Origin: Parvibaculum sp035325945
GTDB lineage: Bacteria; Pseudomonadota; Alphaproteobacteria; Parvibaculales; Parvibaculaceae
Length of the DNA: 64,000 nt
Direction: 5' to 3'
Assembly (NCBI RefSeq): GCF_035325945.1
Contig: NZ_DAOKYX010000009.1
Coordinates: 27,295-91,294, forward strand
This document shows positions 1-7,669 of the stretch, in pieces. Under the pieces are notes generated by a model. It did no database searches, had not been told where the DNA came from, and saw only the letters and a program-made list of their open reading frames with translations. Each line of letters opens with the position of its first letter. Position 1 is the first letter of the stretch. Made by a program: the position numbers and the translations under genes.

Positions 1-106
1 TCTGGCTGCAATCGGCCCTGGCCGTGCCGGGCATTGCCGCGACACCCATGGCCAGAAGCAGGGCGAGGGGGAGAGCCTTCATCCGTGTGAGTCTCGGAAA
101 CCGCAT
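1..106 (-). CDS. Exported protein, N-terminal fragment (signal peptide only)
   Basis: Only the first 35 codons lie in the window; the gene runs off the left edge. The start at 106 is chosen because GGAGG sits six bases upstream; an in-frame ATG at 82 is the alternative. The N-terminus has basic residues, then a Leu/Ala-rich hydrophobic run and an A-R-A-like cleavage site just before Asp-Cys-Ser. This is a classical Sec signal peptide, so the product is periplasmic or secreted. Nothing of the mature domain is visible, so no function is proposed. Confidence 0.6.
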   Translation of the reverse strand, partial: MRFPRLTRMKALPLALLLAMGVAAMPGTARADCSQ

Positions 107-191
107 GTCAAACCTCCGGATATCCATCTGTCGCCCCCCAGCGCCTCGTGAACTCCAAGGTCCGCGATGAACCAGAAAATTCGGCCCCTCG

Positions 192-896
192 TCAACTGGC
201 AGCGCCGTCGAAGGTGCGCGAATCGTCGTCGAGCGTGTCCCGGATGAGCTTCACCGTGGCCGCGCGCTCCTTGAGCTTGGTGTTACGGAAAGCCGGCTGG
301 GGGAGGCCGGCGAGTTCGCTGGCGCGGGCGAAGGCAACCTCGGCCAGAGTGCCGGAAGGGGCCGTCTGGTCGAGATAGCCGACCTGCACCGCTTCGACGG
401 GATTGTAGACCCGCGCCTGCGTCACCGCCGTCGTGAAGTGATTGCGAGCAAGGCGGTCGCGCGCAAGCTCGATGCCGAAGATCGGCAAGGTCATGTGGAT
501 GGCGACTTCCGGCAGGCCGATCTTGAAATCGCCCTCGGCGCCGATGCGAAGATCCGCCGACAGAAGCAGAAGGCCGCCCGCGGCCAGGGCGTGGCCCGTG
601 CAGCCGATGACGATGGGCAGGGGGTGCGTGTAGAGCTTGAGGAGCAGGTTCGCGCCCGCCGTCACCAGCGGTGTCACATGCTCCCGGCCGGATGCCATGA
701 CCTTGAGGTCGAAACCCGCGCAGAAGCGGTTTTCGCGCCCGAGCAGGAGAACGGCGCGGGCTTCCCTTTCCGCGCGGTCGAGCGCGGCGCCGATCGCGTC
801 GATCATCGGATGGCCGAGCGCATTGGCGCGGCCGTCATCCATGGTGAGGACGGCAACATTCTCGCGCAGTTCGTACTTCAGTATCTGGTCGCCCAT
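192..896 (-). CDS. Enoyl-CoA hydratase/isomerase (crotonase) family protein
   Basis: A 234-residue crotonase-fold protein, shorter than the usual 255-265. The family acts on acyl-CoA thioesters (hydration, isomerisation or hydrolysis) in the cytoplasm. Visible signatures are the N-terminal V-A-V-L-T-M-D strand with N-A-L, the oxyanion-hole stretch R-F-C-A-G-F-D-L near residue 60 and A-A-G-G near residue 105. The usual catalytic Glu positions are not clear: the segment reads F-K-I-G-L-P-E-V, so Glu near 131 may serve. Exact substrate cannot be told. A GGAGCGGGG stretch precedes the ATG. It lies on the same strand as the PilZ gene upstream, 60 bases apart. Confidence 0.9.
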   Translation of the reverse strand: MGDQILKYELRENVAVLTMDDGRANALGHPMIDAIGAALDRAEREARAVLLLGRENRFCAGFDLKVMASGREHVTPLVTAGANLLLKLYTHPLPIVIGCTGHALAAGGLLLLSADLRIGAEGDFKIGLPEVAIHMTLPIFGIELARDRLARNHFTTAVTQARVYNPVEAVQVGYLDQTAPSGTLAEVAFARASELAGLPQPAFRNTKLKERAATVKLIRDTLDDDSRTFDGAAS

Positions 897-956
897 GGCC
901 CCGCTCCGGTCTGACTCGCGTTTGGAATCGCAGTCTAGACGGTGCGGAATTCGGTG

Positions 957-1556
957 TCAGCCGAAGGGGCGGGAGATGGCGCTCACACGCTCGGGCATGT
1001 CGGTGAATTCGATCGCGATGCCCTCGACCGTGTGCCGGACGATACGGCCGTTCATGCGCCCGATCGAGACGCTCATGCCGATAGGGGCGCGCAGCTCGGT
1101 CGCGACATTGGCGCCGCCGAGCGACATGTCGACGATACGGCAGGGGGCCGACCGCCCGTCGCTCAGGGTGAGGACGGAACCTTCCTCGATCCCGGCGTCC
1201 TGCGGCGCATAGCGCGGGAAAATGCGGCGGCGTTCGGCGGCGGCCTGTTCTCCGCCCTTGGCATAGAGGGCGAGGCGCTCGGCCACGCGGTCGCGGCGCG
1301 GGCCGGTCAGGGCCGTCTCGATGGCGAAGCCATCGTCGAAGTGACGGACGACCGGGCCCTCGAAGCGGCCGAAATCGTCGAGATAGATGATGAGGTGCGA
1401 GCCCAGCGGTACCTCGACCTCGGAAATGAGCGCGATACCCGCAAGCGACATGTCGCGGATCGAGCAGGCATGCTCGGCCCCATCGGGCGCCAGGAAACGC
1501 CCTTTCACACTCACCGGAACGCGCGGATAGCGCCGACGTTCGTGTTGGTCGCTCAT
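957..1556 (-). CDS. Tandem PilZ-domain protein (probable c-di-GMP receptor)
   Basis: Two PilZ domains fill the 199 residues. The first has R-R-R-Y-P-R at 7-12 and D-M-S-L-A-G at 35-40; the second has R-R-R-I-F-P-R at 109-115 and D-M-S-L-G-G at 143-148. These are the paired Arg box and (D/N)xSxxG box that bind cyclic-di-GMP, and both copies look intact. There is no output domain, membrane segment or signal peptide, so it probably acts as a cytoplasmic adaptor in motility, surface or cell-cycle control. A degenerate EAL protein at 48.3-49.5 kb is the only other c-di-GMP-related gene in the window. Confidence 0.88.
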   Translation of the reverse strand: MSDQHERRRYPRVPVSVKGRFLAPDGAEHACSIRDMSLAGIALISEVEVPLGSHLIIYLDDFGRFEGPVVRHFDDGFAIETALTGPRRDRVAERLALYAKGGEQAAAERRRIFPRYAPQDAGIEEGSVLTLSDGRSAPCRIVDMSLGGANVATELRAPIGMSVSIGRMNGRIVRHTVEGIAIEFTDMPERVSAISRPFG

Positions 1557-1863
1557 GTCTTCTTCGCTCAGCCTTCCGCGCCAATGGTGAAATAGGGCGC
1601 TTGCGATTATGAAGAATAGGGGGGCAGGGTTAACGAAAATTTATCGCAGACGCCCGATTGGGGGCAGATTTTCTTGCAATTGCTGCGATTTGGCGGCTTC
1701 GAGCAAAATTGACGCTTGCGTCAGCTTTCATGATTGCTGACTATTCACCGAAAATCAGACCATCGAGGGCAAGGCGGGCGCCAGGCGGATGTCTTGGAAC
1801 GGATGGGCGCCAGCACACGCCTCCTCGACGGCTCGAACAATCAGGAAGCAGCCGGGAAACATC
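1557..1863. other. Intergenic region between PilZ and GMC genes
   Basis: About 307 bases between two divergent genes. It is locally AT-rich around 1620-1740 and should hold both promoters. It carries one clear palindrome at 1710-1723 (listed separately). An in-frame upstream start for the GMC gene at 1789 exists but would add 25 residues ahead of the conserved FAD-binding N-terminus and is not favoured. Confidence 0.5.
1710..1723. promoter_or_regulatory. Palindrome TGACGC-TT-GCGTCA, candidate operator
   Basis: A perfect 6+6 inverted repeat with a two-base centre, about 140 bases upstream of the GMC start. The left arm overlaps a TTGACG that could be a -35 element, though I do not see a convincing -10 at 16-18 bases. 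The architecture suits a TetR- or GntR-type dimer. No regulator gene is adjacent, so the cognate protein is unknown. Confidence 0.4.
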
Positions 1864-3507
1864 ATGAGTGATTTCGACTATATCATCATCGGAGCGGGCA
1901 GCGCGGGCTGCGTCCTTGCGAATCGCCTTTCCGAGGATCCGCAGAACAAGGTTCTGCTGCTCGAAGCGGGCGCGAAGGACTCGAACTTCCTCATTCATAT
2001 GCCCGCCGGCGTCGGCAAGCTCATCGGTACCGAACTGGTCAACTGGTACTATTATACTGAAGGCCAGCCGCATCTGAACAACCGCAAGCTCTTCTGGCCG
2101 CGCGGCAAGGTGCTGGGCGGCTCATCCTCCATCAATGGCATGATCTACATTCGCGGCCATGCGCGCGATTACGATCTCTGGCGCCAGCTCGGCCTCGAAG
2201 GCTGGGGTTTCGCCGACGTTCTTCCCTATTTCCGCCGCTCCGAGGGCAACGAGAACGGCGACAGCGCCTTCCATGGCGGCGACGGCCCGCTCGGCGTCAG
2301 CAATGCGCGCAAGACCAATGTGCTCTTCGATGCCTTCGTCGAGGCAGGAAAGCAGGCTGGACATCCTTATACGGATGACTTCAACGGCCCGCAGCAGGAG
2401 GGCGTCGGCCCCTATCAGCTCACGATCAAGGACGGCAAGCGTTGCAGCGCGGCTGTCGGCTATCTCGTGCCCGCGCTCAAGCGGCCGAACCTCAAGGTCG
2501 AGGTCAAGGCGCTCACCTCGCGCATCCTGTTCGATGGCAAGAAAGCCGTCGGCGTCGAATATGTTCAGGACGGGCAGCGCAAGACGGTGAAGGCCGCCCG
2601 CGAGGTCATTCTGTCGGGCGGCGCGGTCAACACGCCGCAGGTGCTGATGCTCTCCGGCATCGGCGCGGCCGACACGCTGCAGAAGTTCGGCATCGATGTC
2701 GTGGCCAATCTGCCGGGCGTCGGCCAGAACCTTCAGGACCATCTCGACTGCACGGTCATCGCGGAGTGCAAGCAGCCCATCACGCTGCACAGCCAGATGA
2801 ACCCGTTCCGCCAGATCCTGACGGGCATGCAGTACACTTTCTTCAAGAGCGGCCTTGCGACATCGAACGGTCTGGAATCGGGCGCCTTCCTCAAGACGCG
2901 GCCGGAACTCGAAATCCCGGACATCCAGCTCCACTTCGTGGCGGCGATGATGCGCGATCATGCGCGCCTCAAGTCCGATCGTCACGGCTTCACCGTCCAT
3001 GTCTGCCAGCTTCGTCCGGAGAGCCGCGGCTATGTGTCGATCAAATCGACCGATCCGGCCGATCATGCGCTCATTCAGCCGAACTACCTCGCCGCCGAGA
3101 CCGACCGCCGCGTGATGCGCGACGGCGTGCGCATGGTGCGCAATATTCTCGCGCAGCGGGCGATGGACCCCTATCGCGGGCCGGAGTTCTGGCCGGGCGC
3201 GGACAAGCAGAGCGATGAGGAAATCGACGCCTGGGTCCGCGAGACGGCGGAGACGATCTATCACCCGGTCGGCACGGCCAAGATGGGCAACGATCCGATG
3301 GCGGTTGTCGATGCCAAGTGCCGCGTCCACGGCATCGAAGGCCTGCGCGTCGTCGATGCGTCGGTAATGCCGACCCTTGTCGGCGGCAACACCAACGCGC
3401 CGACCATCATGATCGCCGAGAAGATTTCGGACGACATTCTCGGCCGCGCGATGCTTGCGCCCGAAAATGTGACGATTGCGGAAGATCGTCGGGGCGCGGC
3501 CGCCTGA
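1864..3507 (+). CDS. GMC-family FAD oxidoreductase (choline/alcohol dehydrogenase-like)
   Basis: A 547-residue GMC oxidoreductase. The start is set at the codon that places the FAD dinucleotide motif G-A-G-S-A-G-C at residues 11-17, the family norm. Other signatures are G-G-S-S-S-I-N-G-M near 90, S-G-G-A-V-N-T-P-Q near 255 and the C-terminal H-P-V-G-T-A-K-M-G and N-T-N-A-P-T blocks carrying the catalytic His and Asn. Family members oxidise alcohols to aldehydes (choline dehydrogenase BetA, alkanol dehydrogenase AlkJ) and pass electrons to the quinone pool. No betB or bet transporter neighbours are present, so an AlkJ-like alcohol dehydrogenase is more likely than BetA; the substrate is inference. 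It is followed by a strong terminator. Confidence 0.9.
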   Translation: MSDFDYIIIGAGSAGCVLANRLSEDPQNKVLLLEAGAKDSNFLIHMPAGVGKLIGTELVNWYYYTEGQPHLNNRKLFWPRGKVLGGSSSINGMIYIRGHARDYDLWRQLGLEGWGFADVLPYFRRSEGNENGDSAFHGGDGPLGVSNARKTNVLFDAFVEAGKQAGHPYTDDFNGPQQEGVGPYQLTIKDGKRCSAAVGYLVPALKRPNLKVEVKALTSRILFDGKKAVGVEYVQDGQRKTVKAAREVILSGGAVNTPQVLMLSGIGAADTLQKFGIDVVANLPGVGQNLQDHLDCTVIAECKQPITLHSQMNPFRQILTGMQYTFFKSGLATSNGLESGAFLKTRPELEIPDIQLHFVAAMMRDHARLKSDRHGFTVHVCQLRPESRGYVSIKSTDPADHALIQPNYLAAETDRRVMRDGVRMVRNILAQRAMDPYRGPEFWPGADKQSDEEIDAWVRETAETIYHPVGTAKMGNDPMAVVDAKCRVHGIEGLRVVDASVMPTLVGGNTNAPTIMIAEKISDDILGRAMLAPENVTIAEDRRGAAA

Positions 3508-3534
3508 GCCGCCTCGACCCATACGAATGAAGAA

Positions 3535-3568
3535 GGCCGGCGAGGGGGAAACCCGTCGCCGGCCTTTT
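3535..3568 (+). terminator. Rho-independent terminator after GMC gene
   Basis: GGCCGGCGA pairs perfectly with TCGCCGGCC (9 bp, 12-base loop) followed by TTTT. It lies between convergent genes, and the other strand also ends in a short T-containing run, so it may act in both directions. Confidence 0.85.
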
Positions 3569-3588
3569 CGTTTCGGACTTGCCCGGTT

Positions 3589-4254
3589 CTATTTGCGCTC
3601 GTCGCCCGTCTGGACCACCTTGACGAGGCGCAGATAGGTCCGCTCGCCCCGCAGCGGCGGGCGCTGATGCGCGAAATTCCCGATGGGGTTCGAAATCACC
3701 GGCGGCTTTTCGCGCACGATGCGGCGGGCTGTTTCGATGGCGCGCTCGCGGCGGGGCATGCGTTCCGGATCGACGATCTGCATGCGGTCGATCCACTGCC
3801 GGGCGAAGAGGCGCTCGCCGATCCACGCGAACTGATCGACCGGCACGGCGGCGCCTAGGACGCGCGTGATGGCGCCATTGTCCTGCGCGAGCGGCAGCAG
3901 GATCATCTCGAAGGTCGCCTCGCGGTGGTCGTTGGTGGTGGCGGTATATTCGACGATGGCGGCGCTCGCATTGCGCGTGACGGCGTGGAGCGCGTCTCTC
4001 AGGCTTTCATGGCATTCGTCCTGCCACATGGAGAGGATGTTGTGGCCGCGAAACTCCATGCCATAGACGCTGCAAAGGCCGGTGCCCGCGAGGCGGAAGG
4101 AGAAGGCATCGCCGCTCTGCCGCTCGAGGATGAAGACATAGGGCAACACGCGCCTGATCGCGCCCGGCTCGATCTCGCTGCGCAAGGGAGCGGGACGGCC
4201 CGCGCGAATGGTGTTCCAGTAGTCGAACAGTGCCTGAATGGTCTTGTGTTTCAT
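3589..4254 (-). CDS. PAS_5-type PAS domain protein
   Basis: A 221-residue protein matching the alphaproteobacterial PAS_5 family: N-terminal Y-W-N-x-I-R-A-G-R-x-A-P-x-R-S-E-I, then P-Y-V-F-I-L-E and R-L-A-G-T-G-L-C. These proteins sense an unknown ligand through a single PAS fold and carry no recognisable output domain; they are often linked to cell-cycle or biofilm genes. No signal peptide or membrane segment is seen. It has no operon partner here: the downstream neighbour is convergent and about 450 bases of gene-free DNA lie upstream. Function beyond ligand sensing is unknown. Confidence 0.8.
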   Translation of the reverse strand: MKHKTIQALFDYWNTIRAGRPAPLRSEIEPGAIRRVLPYVFILERQSGDAFSFRLAGTGLCSVYGMEFRGHNILSMWQDECHESLRDALHAVTRNASAAIVEYTATTNDHREATFEMILLPLAQDNGAITRVLGAAVPVDQFAWIGERLFARQWIDRMQIVDPERMPRRERAIETARRIVREKPPVISNPIGNFAHQRPPLRGERTYLRLVKVVQTGDERK

Positions 4255-4707
4255 TCTCTTCGTCCCCTGCCGCGCGGTTTCTCGCCCGGCGGGGTCTCCC
4301 CCTCATCCCTGGCGGCGCGAGCCGCAGGGATTGCCCCCTTGCGAGAATGCTAACTCAATCGAAGCCTGCCGTCCCGTTTTGGGTCGGCCTTGTGATCTGT
4401 CCCTCTGAGGGCCTTGCGTTCCGCCGCGATACAGCTTCCGCGTGGCAATCAGCCGACATGGGGCAGCACAGCAGAAAGCGTGCCATGCATCGGCGGCCTC
4501 CGGTCGAGGGCATCGGAGGGAGCGGCGAGGGATTTTGGCAAATGATGCCTGCTTCAAGGGGTTAGTGCGTTCCCGCGCTTGCGGTTTCGTCCGTGTGCGG
4601 TTCCGGCCCGTCGATGCGGTGTCGTTGCGGCATGGCTTTCGCATTCATGGGGCATGCGCGCCCTAGCGGCGCATGAGAACGTGCCCTTGCGGGCCAGGAG
4701 TGCAAGG
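4255..4707. other. Gene-poor intergenic region
   Basis: About 450 bases between the divergent PAS_5 and Asn-rich genes. Open frames here are short and resemble no protein family I know. I see no tRNA, no strong terminator and no clear promoter, though promoters for both flanking genes are expected inside. Confidence 0.5.
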
Positions 4708-5673
4708 ATGAAACAATCGACCCCCTTCTTCGCGACGGTCGCCCTGGCGTTCGTCATGAGCGTCGGCTTCTACGGGCTCACGGGAGCCGCGCCGGCGCAG
4801 GCTTGCGGCGGGGGCTGCGAGACGCCGCCTCCGCCTCCGCCGCCCGAGGATTGCGGCTGCGATGATGGTGGCGGCGGGCATCATGGCGGTGGGCACGGTG
4901 GCGGCACCGTCATCAACAAGAACCACAACGAGAATTACAACAAGAACTACAACAAGAACACGAACACCAATACGAACACGAATACCAACATCAATACGAA
5001 CACCAATAACGTGAACGTGACGGTGAATACGGGCGTCAATCTCAGCGCCTCCGCCATCGCCAATGCGAACGCCAATTCCAATGCCAACCTTGCCGCCGGT
5101 GTCGCGGCGCGGGCTTCGGGCGCCGGGCGCGGCGGGTCGGGCGGCAGCGGCTTCGGCATCGGCAATGGCAACGGTTCGGGTGGTGGCGGCGGCAGCTACT
5201 ATGTGGCCGCGCCGCAGGCGACGCCGATGGGAAGCCTCGATGTGGTCGTTCGCGGCGCGCTCGCGATGAAGCCGGTGAAGGGCGTCTGCGTGAGCGCGAA
5301 GGGCCTCGAGGAAGCGGCGCGCTTCAGCACGCCGATGCGCGAGATCGGCGCGACGGACGATGTCGAGGTGTTCCACTGCGTTGCGGGCGACATGCTCGTC
5401 ACGACCATCGGCCGGATGGCCGGCGCCGAGGGCCAGAAGGTTCTGGATTACACGGGCGGCTATGTCATCGAATGCCGCGAGGGCGAGGCGCTGCGGCATG
5501 GATCGAACGGCATGCTCGCCTGCGCACCGCGTCAGGGCGGGGCGAGCGTCGCCGATATGGCAGGCAATGGCAGGCAGGGCGTCGCGGAAGTCATGATCCG
5601 CAAGGCCGACCGGGGCGAGCAGGTCGTCAGCACCAATGGCGGCGCCTGGTTCAGCGGTGGCGTCGGCTACTGA
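4708..5673 (+). CDS. Secreted Asn-ladder / Gly-rich protein of unknown function
   Basis: A 321-residue exported protein; AGGAG seven bases before the ATG fixes the start. Order of parts: signal peptide (1-31), Cys/Pro stretch with a seven-proline run (33-51), His/Gly linker (53-66), then a striking segment in which every second residue is Asn from 70 to 100 (16 in a row), alternating with Lys, Tyr, Thr, His, Glu or Ile. A second short N-A-N-A-N alternation spans 119-127, then comes a Gly/Ser linker (138-163) and a C-terminal domain of about 150 residues with four Cys. Strict alternation would give a beta-strand with an all-Asn face, as in amyloid or beta-solenoid adhesins. I do not recognise the family. 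It ends in its own terminator. A surface-fibre role is inference. Confidence 0.75.
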   Translation: MKQSTPFFATVALAFVMSVGFYGLTGAAPAQACGGGCETPPPPPPPEDCGCDDGGGGHHGGGHGGGTVINKNHNENYNKNYNKNTNTNTNTNTNINTNTNNVNVTVNTGVNLSASAIANANANSNANLAAGVAARASGAGRGGSGGSGFGIGNGNGSGGGGGSYYVAAPQATPMGSLDVVVRGALAMKPVKGVCVSAKGLEEAARFSTPMREIGATDDVEVFHCVAGDMLVTTIGRMAGAEGQKVLDYTGGYVIECREGEALRHGSNGMLACAPRQGGASVADMAGNGRQGVAEVMIRKADRGEQVVSTNGGAWFSGGVGY

Positions 5674-5701
5674 TCGCATCCGCATTGCATGCGTTACATG
5701 G

Positions 5702-5728
5702 CGGGGAGAGCAATGCTCTCCCCGTTTT
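5702..5728 (+). terminator. Strong Rho-independent terminator after Asn-rich gene
   Basis: CGGGGAGAGC and GCTCTCCCCG form a perfect 10-bp stem around AAT, followed by TTTT. It closes the single-gene transcript of the Asn-ladder protein. Confidence 0.92.
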
Positions 5729-5820
5729 CATGTCACAGGGATGGCAAGGGCGTGGTGTGTCGGCCGGGTCACAGGCGCGCGGCCGATCGCGCCCCTTCGG
5801 ACATAATCCCTCTCCATCTA

Positions 5821-5849
5821 TTGACGGGCTTCGGAGCGGGGCGTAACCA
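5821..5849 (+). promoter_or_regulatory. Putative sigma-70 promoter for leader/sRNA
   Basis: TTGACG (5821-5826), 17-base spacer, TAACCA (5844-5849). The -35 is good and the -10 weak. It points at the terminated segment 5855-6050. Seen in sequence; activity is inference. Confidence 0.4.
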
Positions 5850-5854
5850 TCGCG

Positions 5855-6050
5855 ATCCTTGCAGGCACGGGCCTGCGCTGACGCGAGCGGCACCATGGAT
5901 CAGTCGATGACCACAGCACGGAGAGAGCGTTTCGGCGTTGCCGATAGCTCGTGTGCGCCGACGACTCGCGAGGAGCGCGCGGACTAGCCGTCCGCTGATC
6001 CAAGGATCCCACCCCTCCCGAGCCTGGTGAATGCTTCGGAGGGGTTTTTT
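5855..6050 (+). ncRNA. Candidate small RNA or attenuator leader before MATE gene
   Basis: A roughly 195-base segment running from a possible promoter to a clear terminator, with no long reading frame. It contains a 30-codon ATG-TAG frame (5895-5987) without a convincing ribosome site, a CGGAC/GTCCG hairpin just after that frame's stop, and then the terminator. As it ends about 54 bases before the MATE start, it could be a free sRNA or a leader controlling read-through into the pump. I match it to no known riboswitch class. Confidence 0.35.
6012..6050 (+). terminator. Rho-independent terminator upstream of MATE gene
   Basis: CCCCTCC (6012-6018) pairs with GGAGGGG (6038-6044); the stem extends by four more pairs after one C-C mismatch, with a nine-base loop, followed by six T. 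This is the best T-tract in the window. Its place immediately before a coding region rather than after one is unusual. Confidence 0.85.
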
Positions 6051-6103
6051 GTATCGGCCTCACCGTTTAGCCGTTCCCGGGCTCACAGACCAAAGCCCGT
6101 TCC

Positions 6104-7540
6104 ATGACCAATTCATTGCTGAAGACTTCCGCCGAAATCCCGGCATCGCCGCAGGCCTCGCCCGTCTGGCTCGTCGAAGCGCGTGCGCTGATGCGCCTTG
6201 CCGGGCCCATCGTCGTGACGCAGCTCGCGCAGATGGGCGTCGGCACCATCGACATCCTCATGCTCGGCGCCTACAGCAAGGAGGCGCTCGCCGCGTCCGC
6301 GCTCGGCCTCAGCCTTTTCTATGCGATGTGGCTGCTCGGCATGGGGCCGGCCGTCGCGGTTTCGCCCATGATCGCCCATACGCTCGGCGAGCGGCGCGTC
6401 GCCGCGCCTGCAGTGCGCGCGAGTGTGCGGATGGCGTTCTGGGCGATCCTTCTCATGTCGCCGCCCATGATGCTCTTTCTTGCCTTCACCGAGCAGATGC
6501 TGCTCGCCGTCGGCGAACCGGCGGCGCTCAGCGCCGATGCCGGAGCTTTCGTGCGTCTGCTTCTGCTGGGTCTTCCATTCACGCTGGGCTTTCAGGTGCT
6601 GCGCGCCTATGCGAATGCGCTGAGCCGCCCGCGCGCGCCGCTCGTCGTCATGGGGCTCACCGTCGCCTTCAATGCGGCGCTCGGCTATGCGCTGATCTTC
6701 GGCCATTTCGGCGCGCCCAGGCTCGGCCTTCTCGGCGCGGGCATTGCCAGCGCGGTTTCCTTCGCCTTCAGCTTCTTCGCGCTGCTTGCGGCCGTCTTCA
6801 TCTCGCCGGAACTTTCGCGCTACCGGATCTTCCATCGCTTCGGGCGCGCGTCATGGTCGAAATTCACCGAGGTCTTCAGGCTCGGAATGCCGATCGGCAT
6901 GTCGATGATTTTCGAGGCGATGTTCTTCAACGCCGGCACGCTGATGATGGGATATTTCGGCACGGCATCGGTGGCGGCGCATCAGGTCGCGCTCAATGCC
7001 TGCGCGCTCGCCTTCATGGTGCCGCTCGGCGTTGCAACGGCGGCGACCGTTCGCGTGGGGCTGGCGGCGGGCGCGAAGGACATGCCGCGCGTTCGCATCG
7101 CGGGCGTCACGGCATCCGTGATGGGGATCGCCTTCATGACGGTGACGGGGCTTGCCTTCGCGATCTTTCCGCGCGAACTCGTCGGGCTCTATGTCGATGC
7201 GAGCGATCCGGCCAATGCCGATGTGATCGAGCATGCGGTCATCTTTCTTCGCATGGGCGCGGCGTTCCAGCTCTTCGATTCCCTGCAGGTGACGTTCGGT
7301 CTGTCGCTGCGCGGGCTGAAGGACGCGCAGGCCCCGATGTGGATCAATGGCGCGAGTTACTGGCTCATCGGGTTCCCGTCGGCGCTGTTCCTCGCCTTCG
7401 GTCTTGGCCTCGAAGGGCTCGGTGTGTGGATCGCTTTCGTGCTCGGGCTCATCGCCTGCGCGGCCGCGATGGCCCTGCGTTTCTCGTGGATGTCGGGGAT
7501 GATCGGCCCGCGGCGCGCAAAAGCGCTCGCGCAAGGTTGA
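6104..7540 (+). CDS. MATE-family multidrug efflux transporter (NorM-like)
   Basis: A 478-residue inner-membrane antiporter with twelve hydrophobic segments in two homologous halves. The N-terminal half has the family stretch L-A-G-P-I-V-V-T-Q-L-A-Q-M-G-V-G-T-I-D and the second half begins near F-R-L-G-M-P-I-G. MATE proteins export cationic drugs or metabolites using Na+ or H+ gradients. No strong ribosome site precedes the ATG. It is followed 130 bases later by the guanidinium exporter gene with its own riboswitch, so two cation exporters lie in tandem; whether they share a transcript is unclear. The terminated leader upstream may regulate it. Confidence 0.9.
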   Translation: MTNSLLKTSAEIPASPQASPVWLVEARALMRLAGPIVVTQLAQMGVGTIDILMLGAYSKEALAASALGLSLFYAMWLLGMGPAVAVSPMIAHTLGERRVAAPAVRASVRMAFWAILLMSPPMMLFLAFTEQMLLAVGEPAALSADAGAFVRLLLLGLPFTLGFQVLRAYANALSRPRAPLVVMGLTVAFNAALGYALIFGHFGAPRLGLLGAGIASAVSFAFSFFALLAAVFISPELSRYRIFHRFGRASWSKFTEVFRLGMPIGMSMIFEAMFFNAGTLMMGYFGTASVAAHQVALNACALAFMVPLGVATAATVRVGLAAGAKDMPRVRIAGVTASVMGIAFMTVTGLAFAIFPRELVGLYVDASDPANADVIEHAVIFLRMGAAFQLFDSLQVTFGLSLRGLKDAQAPMWINGASYWLIGFPSALFLAFGLGLEGLGVWIAFVLGLIACAAAMALRFSWMSGMIGPRRAKALAQG

Positions 7541-7575
7541 TTGCCGCCATCTTATGACCTATGTGAGCTTGCATA

Positions 7576-7661
7576 CCGGGACGACCCGGCGGCGTGGCTT
7601 CCGCATGGCAACCGCGCCGAAACGATCGGCGGAGACGGCTTCGCCATATTGCAACATGGAG
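7576..7661 (+). promoter_or_regulatory. Guanidine-II (mini-ykkC) riboswitch
   Basis: Two hairpins with the diagnostic ACGR tetraloop closed by a G-C pair. P1 is CCGGG-ACGA-CCCGG (7576-7589). P2 is GGCGGAG-ACGG-CTTCGCC (7628-7645), seven pairs with one G-U. The linker is 38 bases, and a GGAG ribosome site (7658-7661) follows 12 bases after P2. Known biology: this class binds two guanidinium ions, the loops kiss through their CG bases, and the ribosome site is freed so that Gdx-type exporters are made. The downstream gene is exactly such an exporter, which makes the assignment strong. Confidence 0.82.
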
Positions 7662-7669
7662 TATGCGAT

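Noticed and set aside
2122..3522. A 466-codon minus-strand open frame
   Set aside because: Antisense shadow of the GMC oxidoreductase.
4915..5028. AAC/ACG-rich tract as a CRISPR array or DNA satellite
   Set aside because: It is in frame within one exported protein, has no spacer structure, and the regularity is at the amino-acid level.
5895..5987. A 30-codon ATG-TAG frame as a real leader peptide
   Set aside because: No convincing ribosome site and no run of a regulatory amino acid; kept only as part of the sRNA/leader candidate.
7616..7630. GCCGA-AACGA-TCGGC hairpin as second riboswitch arm
   Set aside because: Its loop is five bases with an A-T closing pair; the 7628-7645 hairpin with a G-C-closed ACGG loop fits the guanidine-II class better.
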